NCBI GenBank assembly: GCA_016205905.1
Contig: JACQSP010000043.1
Coordinates: forward strand, 1-18,516
Direction of reading: 5' to 3'
DNA from: Candidatus Woesearchaeota archaeon
GTDB taxonomy: Archaea > Nanobdellota > Nanobdellia > Woesearchaeales > DSVV01
DNA: 18,516 nucleotides
In this document: positions 5,889-12,358 of the stretch, one piece after another
Layout of the letters: each line of letters begins with the position of its first letter
Position numbering within the stretch: the first letter of the stretch is position 1
Program-made: the position numbers and the translations under genes
Notes under the pieces: model-generated
What the model was told of the DNA's origin: nothing
The model's input: only the letters and a program-made list of their open reading frames with translations
Databases searched by the model: none

Positions 5889-6707
5889 TCACTTATCTTT
5901 CAGCACAATAATATTTCCTCTGCCTTTTTTTATTTTTTCAATAACTCCTTTATGTTCCATCTCAGACAATATCAATGAGATCTTTGCTTCTGACAATGGT
6001 ATATCTTTCCTTATCTCTTTCTGTGTTGTTCTCTTCTGCTCTTTGATTATCTTTAATATCTTTGTATAATATTCATCTGAGTCATCTGTTGAACCTCCTG
6101 TTTCAGGGGTTTCAGACTTTGTAGATTTTGTTTCATGTTTTTTCCCTTCTTTTTCTTCCTTTGCTTCTCCTTTCTTCTTATAGAATAAAAATAAGAAGTA
6201 TCCTCCAAATACTAAGATTATACCAACTATAATTATCACAGCAATTAACTTATAATTAATTGTCTTGTCATCATAAGGAACACTAAAATCAACATCTTTA
6301 AACAAAGTGTCTTCTTCATCAAATGTTGGGAACAGAATGAGGTCATAAACAAATTCACCATCATCTTTTATTTCAATCTCTTTGAAATCTTTATATTTCA
6401 ATAAATTATCTTCAAAGTATTCAGCACTAATATTATATTTACCTTGAGGTATATTAAAAGAATAACTTCCATCTTTGACTATCATCTGCTGGGATGGCTC
6501 TGTATTTACTTTCACAATAACATTATTCAATGAATTTAAACTTATGTCATATGTGCTTCCTTTTAATACAGCGCCGCTTGCTAATTTTATCAATATAAGA
6601 ATTATCAGAAATGCAATGGCTATCTTGATTACAGTTTCTAAATTATGATGATGGTGATGCTCTTCTTCTTCCAGTCCTTCGTAAAAACTTAAGTCATGCC
6701 CGCTCAT
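5889..6707 (-). CDS. Membrane-anchored winged-helix regulator with extracellular domain
   Basis: From ATG 6707 the protein has 272 residues. A short acidic and His-rich head (EEEEHHHHH, 13-21) precedes membrane segment 1 (about 25-46, IAIAFLIILILIKLASGAV). Residues about 50-150 form a beta-rich domain (VIVKVNTEP, GSYSFNIPQGKYNISAEYF) like carboxypeptidase-regulatory/Ig-like folds. Membrane segment 2 is about 153-176 (LIAVIIIVGIILVFGGYFLF). After a charged linker comes a C-terminal winged helix (YYTKILKIIKEQKRTTQKEI, then LSEAKISLILSEMEHKGVIE). The topology puts the DNA-binding part inside and the beta domain outside, so it could act as a one-component sensor. A GTG at 6725 would add six residues, but the TATA box at 6730-6739 is only about ten bases away, so ATG 6707 is preferred. 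The signal sensed is unknown. Confidence 0.85.
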   Translation of the reverse strand: MSGHDLSFYEGLEEEEHHHHHNLETVIKIAIAFLIILILIKLASGAVLKGSTYDISLNSLNNVIVKVNTEPSQQMIVKDGSYSFNIPQGKYNISAEYFEDNLLKYKDFKEIEIKDDGEFVYDLILFPTFDEEDTLFKDVDFSVPYDDKTINYKLIAVIIIVGIILVFGGYFLFLFYKKKGEAKEEKEGKKHETKSTKSETPETGGSTDDSDEYYTKILKIIKEQKRTTQKEIRKDIPLSEAKISLILSEMEHKGVIEKIKKGRGNIIVLKDK

Positions 6708-6729
6708 GCTTTTTGTCTGTGTCACGATA

Positions 6730-6739
6730 CTTTAAAAAG
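6730..6739 (-). promoter_or_regulatory. TATA box of the membrane regulator, leaderless
   Basis: The minus strand reads CTTTTTAAAG, centred about 28 bases before ATG 6707. This decides the start codon: transcription should begin at or near 6707, past the GTG at 6725. Confidence 0.7.
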
Positions 6740-6871
6740 TTTATGTTTCAATTCTGCCTGTTTAGTCCAGAAAAGCTCATTTTCGCCTTTTTTTCATAAA
6801 TAAGTATCAAATATCGCTCTGTAAAGTATTAAACGCTTTCATAAACTTTACATTAAGTTTCATGGAAAGTA

Positions 6872-6883
6872 TGTTTATAAACA
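6872..6883 (+). promoter_or_regulatory. Symmetric TATA box before the candidate RNA
   Basis: TGTTTATAAACA is a perfect 12-bp palindrome with a TATA core. Transcription to the right would start near 6900-6905, at the edge of the candidate RNA below. No start codon of a credible gene lies at the expected distance. Confidence 0.5.
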
Positions 6884-6889
6884 ATATGC

Positions 6890-7070
6890 GTCTAACTGGT
6901 GTTATCAGTTAAGTTCAGCATCAACTTTCAGAACTCAACTATAGCTTAGCTGAAATCAAAGGTTTGAAGGTGCAGAAGAGCATAAGATATAAAATAATGG
7001 ATTGGAGCATAACACCCTTTCCACCTGTTTCCCCATAATAGCTCTTTTGCATTCTTCCTACCGATTTATG
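6890..7070 (+). ncRNA. Candidate structured RNA of unknown family
   Basis: This part of a 480-base stretch between genes has no credible ORF but shows a long-range pairing. GCAGAAGAGC (6972-6981) pairs with GCTCTTTTGC (7041-7050) over ten bases including one G-U pair. The helix continues outward as GAAG with CTTC (6966-6969, 7054-7057), GGT with ACC (6961-6963, 7060-7062) and AAATC with GATTT (6953-6957, 7063-7067), separated by small internal loops. A 5-bp hairpin with a 7-base loop lies at 6894-6910. The region is less AT-rich than its flanks and has its own TATA box, while the next gene has separate signals. I do not recognise RNase P, SRP, 5S or tRNA motifs. The ends are approximate. Confidence 0.45.
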
Positions 7071-7118
7071 ATAAAATAAAAAACATTAAATAATAAACGA
7101 TAAATAAAATAAATATAA

Positions 7119-7174
7119 GTAAAACAAACACGTAAAACAAACGATAAAACAAAAAATAAAACAAGTAAAACAAG
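7119..7174 (+). repeat. Degenerate 10-12 base leader repeats
   Basis: The leader of the secreted repeat protein contains five successive units of the type GTAAAACAA (7119, 7131, 7142, 7153, 7165). It is almost free of G and T and so unlikely to fold. It ends in GCGGAGGAAA, the strongest Shine-Dalgarno site in the window, eight bases before ATG 7189. A TATA-like AAATATAAG lies at 7111-7119 or slightly earlier. Confidence 0.55.
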
Positions 7175-7188
7175 CGGAGGAAATTAAA

Positions 7189-9123
7189 ATGAAAAAATTA
7201 TACGCGTTTTTGGTTATGGCAATATACTTAATTAGTTTAGTGCCATTTGCATTTGCCCAGGATAATGAGGCAGATGAATCCACAAATCAAGGTGAAGATT
7301 TAGACAAGTTAATTATTGATATTAGGGCGTTTATTGTTGAAAACCCGCATGACAATGTAGACGCATGTGTTGGAGATGTTCAGAATGTGTATTGGGCAGA
7401 AAATGCTGATTTTGTAAAAGATGCAGCAAAACATTTCTGTATAGCATGGAATAATAATAATGCTGATGAACAAAAAAAGATGGATGATTTAATTTCTAAG
7501 ATTAGAACATTAGTAATGCAAAATCCGCATGATAATATAGACGCATGTGTTGGAGATGTTCAGAATGTGTATTGGGCAGAAAATGCTGATTTTGTAAAAG
7601 ATACTGCAAAACATTTTTGTAAAGCATGGAGTACTTTAAGTTCTGAAAACGATGAAACTGATGAAACTGAAGATGAAACACCAGTAGCAGTGCCATCACC
7701 AGACAAAATTAAGGATGGAACAGCAGTGCTTCCAGTTTCTAAATTCAAAGGCAAGAAATTAGGACAGATGGTTAATTCTGTTAAAGAAGATAAAGAAGCT
7801 AGAGGCGCATTAGTAAGCAGATTAGCTAAATTAGACAAAGAAATAAGAAAGTTAGTTTTTGAAACTGACCATGATAATGTAGATGCTTGTGTTGGAGATG
7901 TTCAAAACAAATTTTGGGAAGAGCCAGCAGATTATGTAAAGCATTTTGCATTGTACCACTGTAATATTTGGGCAATGAAAGAAGCAAAAAAAGATATGAA
8001 AGAAGGTGCAGAAGAGAAAGTCTCTGCGCTTAAAGCACTTCCAGCATATGACCTGCAGAAAGCAATGAATGTTATAAAAAATAACCCAGAATTATTGGAA
8101 AAATTAACATCATTAAGCCAGAAAGAGAAGGAAGTAATGTCTAAGTATTTTACAAGAGCAAGATACAAGTGGTGCTTGGAAAATCCAGAAAAATGCAAAG
8201 AAACATTAAAGGAAATAGTAAAACCTCAAGTAGTGAAAAGAAGAATTATTGCTAAAGAAGAATTATCTGAATCAAGACAGAGATATCTTAGGGCTAAAGA
8301 AGCTTATAAGAATGAATTAGAAGAAATGAGAGCCCGACAAGCAAGATTCCTCGAGTTAAAAAAGCTTAAAGAAGAAGGCAGCAAAGAATACTCTGAAACA
8401 GAAATGGTTGACACTGCAAAAGATTATTTGTTAAGGTCAATCGACATGTTGAAAAATCATTTGACTACAATAGAGGAAAGAGTAAAAAGCTCAGAATCCC
8501 TTACAGAAGCTGAGGTAAGTCAAAAAGTCAAGGAAATTGAAGATGGCTTGGCAAAATTAGATGATCTTCGCGCCAGGGTTGACGCAGCAACAACAAAAGA
8601 AGAATTAAAAGTAGTTATAGACGAGCTTAAGGACTTTTGGAAAGAATACAGATTAGTTACAAAAGGACAGGCACTTGAATTAATGCAGGATAAGATGAAA
8701 GATATATTAGTCAGAACAAATGTCCTTGAGAGAAAGCTTGACCAAATGCTTCAGGGTGCTGAACTTAGAGGAATCGAAATTCCAGAAGAAGTTAATGCCT
8801 TAATTAACACTTTCAGCGGCCAGATAGAAAAAGCAAGAACTCTTTACACTGAATCAAGAGACATAAAAAACAAAGCAACAGAGATAAGAAAAGAAGGATT
8901 TGACACAAAGGAAACTCAAGAAGAATTCAATAACTTAATTGTTGAATCCAATAAAAAATTACAGGAAGCAAGAGATGCAGTAACAGAAGCGCATAAAACA
9001 TTGGCAGAGATAATTACCAAAATCTTAAAAGTATACAACGGAAAACTGCCAGAAACAACACCAGAAGACATAGCATCTCAGGCAGAAGCTGAAGAAAGCG
9101 CTGAAGCAGGAATTGAAGCGTAA
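7189..9123 (+). CDS. Secreted coiled-coil protein with three Cys/His repeats
   Basis: This 644-residue protein is exported. It has a signal peptide with LYAFLVMAIYLISLVPFAFA and a likely cleavage after AFA (residue 23). Three repeats of about 47 residues follow (about 41-87, 101-147, 215-261). Each carries DACVGDVQN, a conserved Trp, a second Cys exactly 24 residues after the first (60/84, 120/144, 234/258) and a His near it. The Cys pairs could form disulfides, or with His could bind metal; neither is proven. Another Cys pair lies at about 329/336 (WCLENPEKC). From about 345 to 620 it is Lys/Glu-rich helix with strong coiled-coil character, ending in an acidic Ala/Glu tail. No C-terminal anchor is visible. 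I recognise no family. The strong ribosome binding site and long leader suggest abundant expression, as expected for an envelope or surface protein. Confidence 0.85.
   Translation: MKKLYAFLVMAIYLISLVPFAFAQDNEADESTNQGEDLDKLIIDIRAFIVENPHDNVDACVGDVQNVYWAENADFVKDAAKHFCIAWNNNNADEQKKMDDLISKIRTLVMQNPHDNIDACVGDVQNVYWAENADFVKDTAKHFCKAWSTLSSENDETDETEDETPVAVPSPDKIKDGTAVLPVSKFKGKKLGQMVNSVKEDKEARGALVSRLAKLDKEIRKLVFETDHDNVDACVGDVQNKFWEEPADYVKHFALYHCNIWAMKEAKKDMKEGAEEKVSALKALPAYDLQKAMNVIKNNPELLEKLTSLSQKEKEVMSKYFTRARYKWCLENPEKCKETLKEIVKPQVVKRRIIAKEELSESRQRYLRAKEAYKNELEEMRARQARFLELKKLKEEGSKEYSETEMVDTAKDYLLRSIDMLKNHLTTIEERVKSSESLTEAEVSQKVKEIEDGLAKLDDLRARVDAATTKEELKVVIDELKDFWKEYRLVTKGQALELMQDKMKDILVRTNVLERKLDQMLQGAELRGIEIPEEVNALINTFSGQIEKARTLYTESRDIKNKATEIRKEGFDTKETQEEFNNLIVESNKKLQEARDAVTEAHKTLAEIITKILKVYNGKLPETTPEDIASQAEAEESAEAGIEA
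7309..7971 (+). repeat. Three coding repeats in the secreted protein
   Basis: Units lie at 7309-7449, 7489-7629 and 7831-7971. The first two are exactly 180 bases apart and nearly identical in DNA; GACGCATGTGTTGGAGATGT onward is unchanged for about 60 bases. This points to a recent duplication. The third has diverged in DNA but keeps both Cys, the Trp positions and DACVGDVQN. Confidence 0.9.
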
Positions 9124-9136
9124 GCTTGTTGATTTG

Positions 9137-9160
9137 TTTTTTTATTTTTTATTTTTATTA
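9137..9160 (+). terminator. T-rich terminator after the secreted protein
   Basis: Three runs of T (TTTTTTTATTTTTTATTTTT) begin about 14 bases after the stop codon. This fits archaeal U-tract termination. Confidence 0.6.
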
Positions 9161-9254
9161 TACTCTTATTCGTTTAAGATGATTTTTTTGCTGTAAAAAC
9201 CAAATGCGCTTACCAGAACAACTAGTTATTCTTATTAAGTAGTTATAATAGAAA

Positions 9255-9265
9255 AATATATAAAT
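9255..9265 (+). promoter_or_regulatory. TATA box of the 9287 gene, leaderless
   Basis: AATATATAAAT is centred about 27 bases before the ATG at 9287. No Shine-Dalgarno site is visible between them, in line with a leaderless transcript. Confidence 0.7.
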
Positions 9266-9286
9266 CCGTGGGAATTACAGCGCTCT

Positions 9287-10153
9287 ATGACTTTGTATAC
9301 TCTAGTAACTGGAAACGGAAATGCCACTAACGTGATTAATCTCTTTGATAGGACATCAGTTGGTAAAACAGATGACTTCGCTAAAGTCAATGAAATTAGT
9401 TCTATTAATGTAAATGTGAATCTAATAATCAGAACAACAAAACAAGTTAACCTTGCGTTTGAAACTGAGAAAGAAGCACAGCACTACGCGGATATCTTGA
9501 ATAAAAGAATTAAAGGGCGACGTTCACGCTTTAATGAGTTTCTTTATGGAACTATCGAGGGAAGTATCGATGGAAGTATTATTGAGAGTCCAATTTCATT
9601 TTCACCTCGGCTTGTTTCAGATGAAACCGAGCGAAGATTCAGAGAAGGAATCCAATCAGGAAAGTTCGATTTTAACTATAAATTAATCAAAAAGTCAATT
9701 AACTCTGGAAAATGGTTAATACGATCTGTTGTTATGCTTGCTGGTATAGCTGGTGTATATATACCACAGGTATTTTTTCAGGAATTTTTTGCTGAAAAAT
9801 ATCATAATGCGCTTAGTTGGTATTTAGAAAATCGCGGAAGTGCTTATATCCGAATTTATGGCCCTGATGGGTTAGATTCAATAGGTCTTACAAACAACAC
9901 TGCTGATAATCCCAATTTGACACCGATTCCACAGTTTCCACAGATTTCGCTACGGTTAACGCCAACTTATTCTTCAATTGGTTTTTCTGCTTGTCAGGGG
10001 CATCCTGCTGAAATTAGATTCACTTATTCTGATATAAAAAGTGGACATTATGTTTTCAATGCAAAACTTATAGATTGCAAAGGAAGTATCGAGGATAAAA
10101 TATACGAATTTGACATAGACAATCCACAGGGTGGAATGGATAAAATCCGATGA
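9287..10153 (+). CDS. Unknown protein with one membrane segment
   Basis: I do not recognise this 288-residue protein. The N-terminal part (1-142) looks soluble: alternating hydrophobic residues (NVNVNLIIRTTKQVNLAFET) suggest strands, followed by a basic patch (KRIKGRRSRF). A single membrane segment lies at about 143-165 (WLIRSVVMLAGIAGVYIPQV). The C-terminal part after it is Pro/Thr-rich around 200-225 and then beta-rich, with two Cys (about 245 and 269) that could form a disulfide. With a positive residue cluster before the membrane segment, the N-terminal part is probably inside and the C-terminal part outside. The start is set by a TATA box 27 bases ahead. Base composition is slightly less AT-rich than its neighbours, and the next feature is a repeat element, so it may be accessory. 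Confidence 0.8.
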   Translation: MTLYTLVTGNGNATNVINLFDRTSVGKTDDFAKVNEISSINVNVNLIIRTTKQVNLAFETEKEAQHYADILNKRIKGRRSRFNEFLYGTIEGSIDGSIIESPISFSPRLVSDETERRFREGIQSGKFDFNYKLIKKSINSGKWLIRSVVMLAGIAGVYIPQVFFQEFFAEKYHNALSWYLENRGSAYIRIYGPDGLDSIGLTNNTADNPNLTPIPQFPQISLRLTPTYSSIGFSACQGHPAEIRFTYSDIKSGHYVFNAKLIDCKGSIEDKIYEFDIDNPQGGMDKIR

Positions 10154-10185
10154 ATAGAATAATTGTGTTAATGTTCCACAGCTTG

Positions 10186-10231
10186 AGGCAATTGGGATAA
10201 GCGATGCCTATATTTTTTAATAATCTTTTTT
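10186..10231 (+). terminator. Weak hairpin and T tract after the 9287 gene
   Basis: AGGCA (10186-10190) pairs with TGCCT (10205-10209), followed by TATTTTTTAATAATCTTTTTT. The stem is short. The T tract is the more reliable signal. Confidence 0.45.
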
Positions 10232-10248
10232 GTACTTGTTTAGTTTTA

Positions 10249-10364
10249 GGGCACAGCCACCTGTCTCATGATTATTTTTAGTTTAGGTTTTCTATACGAC
10301 TATTTTAAAAAAATTAATTCTTCATGAGACGGTGGACTGCGTCCCACAAATGGATTGTGAGCAG
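10249..10364. repeat. Family 1 MITE-like element, divergent copy
   Basis: The right side (10322-10364) has the left-end motif inverted: TCATGAGACGGTGGACTGCG then TCCCACAAATGGATTGTGAG. The left side (10249-10271), GGGCACAGCCACCTGTCTCA then TGA, is also a left-type end, so this copy carries two similar inverted ends. GTACTTGTTTAGTT (10232-10245) outside it matches the family's terminal motif. The internal palindrome is poor. It fills part of the 461-base gap upstream of the kinase. Confidence 0.65.
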
Positions 10365-10462
10365 AAGAAAGATTAAGAAAAATAAGAAGTCAGCTGAAAA
10401 ATACTCTTTTTTCAATAATATTTTTAAATTAACCTATATTTCTCCTATTATTCAGATTTAGT

Positions 10463-10581
10463 TCATAACTCAGATTGATTAATAATTTCAATGAATTCAT
10501 AATTCAAATTGACTCATAATTCAAATTGACTCATAATTCACATTGATTCATAATTCGAAGTAATCCATAAAATCTATAATA
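10463..10581. repeat. 17-bp tandem repeat array, about seven units
   Basis: Units begin at 10463, 10480, 10497, 10514, 10531, 10548 and 10565. Units 3 and 4 are identical (TCATAATTCAAATTGAC); units 5 and 1 differ by a few bases; units 2, 6 and 7 are increasingly degenerate. There are no spacers, so this is not a CRISPR array. It ends 34 bases before the ATG of the kinase at 10616. Confidence 0.9.
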
Positions 10582-10615
10582 ATTAACCTTATACTATATT
10601 CAAAGTGATGTAACA

Positions 10616-12232
10616 ATGCCTGATGAAAAACAAATACTCAAAGAAGGAGTTAGATTCAAAACAGATTCTCCGTTAGATGATTTAGGGCTAGCTGACGCCG
10701 CAAGTACAGAAAGAAGAATAAAGTCTGTAACAATCACACCAATCTATTCTCAAAAGAGAGACAATCGGCAGCAGACAACTTTTGACGCCAGAAAGATATT
10801 TGCTGCAGTTTACAAATCTCTTTCTTCTGTTCCGGAATTTGGCGACGATATAATTGAAAATACACCTTTGTCTTACCTAAAAGATACTTCTGTAGAAGAG
10901 GTTGCGCATGAGCTTTACAAGGCAATTATTAACAGAATTAACGGCGCATTTCCGCATATACCAAACCCGCCAACCATATATCAAATACAGGATGTTGTTA
11001 CTGATGTTATGAGAGATATGGGTTTAAATAAATTAGTAGATCATTATTATTTATACAGCAGCATACAAGATGCTCTTAGAAGAGGAGAGCTGACAGAAGA
11101 ACAGTATCGCAGAGCAAAGCAGGGTACATTAGGTGTTGATGACGCAACAGTTGCAAGGGAGCGTGAATGGTACAGAGAAATGCATTGCTCTAATATCGAC
11201 GAGCTTAATGAGCATATAAGAAATGGAACATTAGAAGAGCTTATTGATGCACAAAACAGAAAATATGAAATGCAGCTTGATGCTCTTACAGAAATACTGC
11301 TCTCAAAAATCACCTCTTCAAAAGTGCAGTCTGGCCTCAGAATTCTTGTCATTGCAGGCCCAAGTTCGTCTGGGAAAACATGGCTTGCAAAAAAGATTGA
11401 GAGAAAACTGCAAGTTAAAGGAACAAGAGCAATGGCAGTTCAGTTTGATAATTTCTTCTGGCCCTATCATTTGCATCCTTTAGTGAGAGGAACTTCTCCG
11501 GATTATGAGCAGAGCATGTCCCTTAATATTCCTGGTGCAAGAGAATTCTTATATAAACTATTGAGAGATGGAACCGCAGAGATGCCTATCTATGATTTTG
11601 GCGCTGCAAAAACCTCCTCTTCTAAAACAGTTGAGCTGCCAAAAGGCACTCTTGCAATAATTGATTCTCATTTAGGTATATTCCCTCCGTTGCTTGAGAT
11701 ATTTGACCAAAGTATAATTCATAAAATATACATAGAAAACTTTCATGGGTTTGAAGATAAAATATACGCTGAGGATATAAGATTATTGGGAAGAAGCATG
11801 AGAGATGTAAAGGAGCGTGGGCATACGCCATTTGCAACATTAGAAGGCTGGCAGAATGTCCAGCGCGGTGTTAACAAATACATTAAACCCTACTTGACAA
11901 CAGCTGATACTTGTTTTAACGGCGCCCTTATTCATGGCCTTCCTTTCCTTGCTTATGCAATTGATGGTATGTTTGTTGAGCCTGAAACATTTATTACTCA
12001 GGAATCCAATCTTGATGCATATGTAAGAGGCATGAGAATAAAAGGAATGCTTGACAGAATTGACGTTACCTCAAAAAAAGATTATATTAAACATCTTCTG
12101 GAAAGTTTGTCCATGTTTGATCCGCTCAGAGAATTCATGGGCCAGAATCAAAAAGTGGAAATAAAAGAAGAACTTAAACCTGAGAAAACTGATTTTATGA
12201 ATTATCCAACGATGCATAGATATGCGAGATAA
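10616..12232 (+). CDS. ATP-cone / uridine kinase-like fusion protein
   Basis: This 538-residue protein combines two nucleotide-binding units. Residues about 37-150 form an ATP-cone (YSQKRDNRQQTTFDARKIFA, then SVEEVAHELYKAIINRI and PPTIYQIQDVVTDVMRDMGL), the allosteric dNTP/ATP sensor known from ribonucleotide reductases and NrdR and also found on archaeal 2-phosphoglycerate kinase. Residues about 240-440 form a P-loop kinase of the uridine kinase/phosphoribulokinase type: Walker A GPSSSGKTW (248-256), FDNFFW (277-282), and IIDSHLG (348-354). The later GRSMRDVKERGHTPFATLEG and TADTCFNGALIHGLPFLA resemble the TGS-type nucleoside kinases of bacteria. It likely phosphorylates a nucleoside or sugar under nucleotide control; the substrate is not settled. 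GTGAT upstream of the ATG serves as Shine-Dalgarno site. Confidence 0.88.
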   Translation: MPDEKQILKEGVRFKTDSPLDDLGLADAASTERRIKSVTITPIYSQKRDNRQQTTFDARKIFAAVYKSLSSVPEFGDDIIENTPLSYLKDTSVEEVAHELYKAIINRINGAFPHIPNPPTIYQIQDVVTDVMRDMGLNKLVDHYYLYSSIQDALRRGELTEEQYRRAKQGTLGVDDATVAREREWYREMHCSNIDELNEHIRNGTLEELIDAQNRKYEMQLDALTEILLSKITSSKVQSGLRILVIAGPSSSGKTWLAKKIERKLQVKGTRAMAVQFDNFFWPYHLHPLVRGTSPDYEQSMSLNIPGAREFLYKLLRDGTAEMPIYDFGAAKTSSSKTVELPKGTLAIIDSHLGIFPPLLEIFDQSIIHKIYIENFHGFEDKIYAEDIRLLGRSMRDVKERGHTPFATLEGWQNVQRGVNKYIKPYLTTADTCFNGALIHGLPFLAYAIDGMFVEPETFITQESNLDAYVRGMRIKGMLDRIDVTSKKDYIKHLLESLSMFDPLREFMGQNQKVEIKEELKPEKTDFMNYPTMHRYAR

Positions 12233-12255
12233 ATTATAATATGTTGTGATTGCAA

Positions 12256-12330
12256 ATTTTATTGTTCTTTTTATTACTTCTTTTATCCTTATTGTGTTCG
12301 ATTATATTATATTTTTATTTTTCTTGTAAT
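12256..12330 (+). terminator. T-rich region ending the kinase transcript
   Basis: Several T runs follow the kinase stop (TTTTATTGTTCTTTTTATTA and later TTTTTATTTTTC). They would end plus-strand transcripts before the convergent minus-strand gene. Confidence 0.5.
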
Positions 12331-12358
12331 GTCTTTTCTTTTACTTCTGTACTCCCTT

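Noticed and set aside
6894..6910. AACTG / CAGTT stem with a 7-base loop that reads GTT at the anticodon position, suggesting tRNA-Asn
   Set aside because: No acceptor stem, D arm or T arm can be drawn around it, and no intron borders are apparent.
10463..10581. CRISPR array
   Set aside because: The 17-bp units are directly joined with no spacers, and no cas gene is present.
11047..11840. Several open frames antisense or out of frame within the kinase gene
   Set aside because: They overlap a gene with clear domain motifs and have no motifs of their own.
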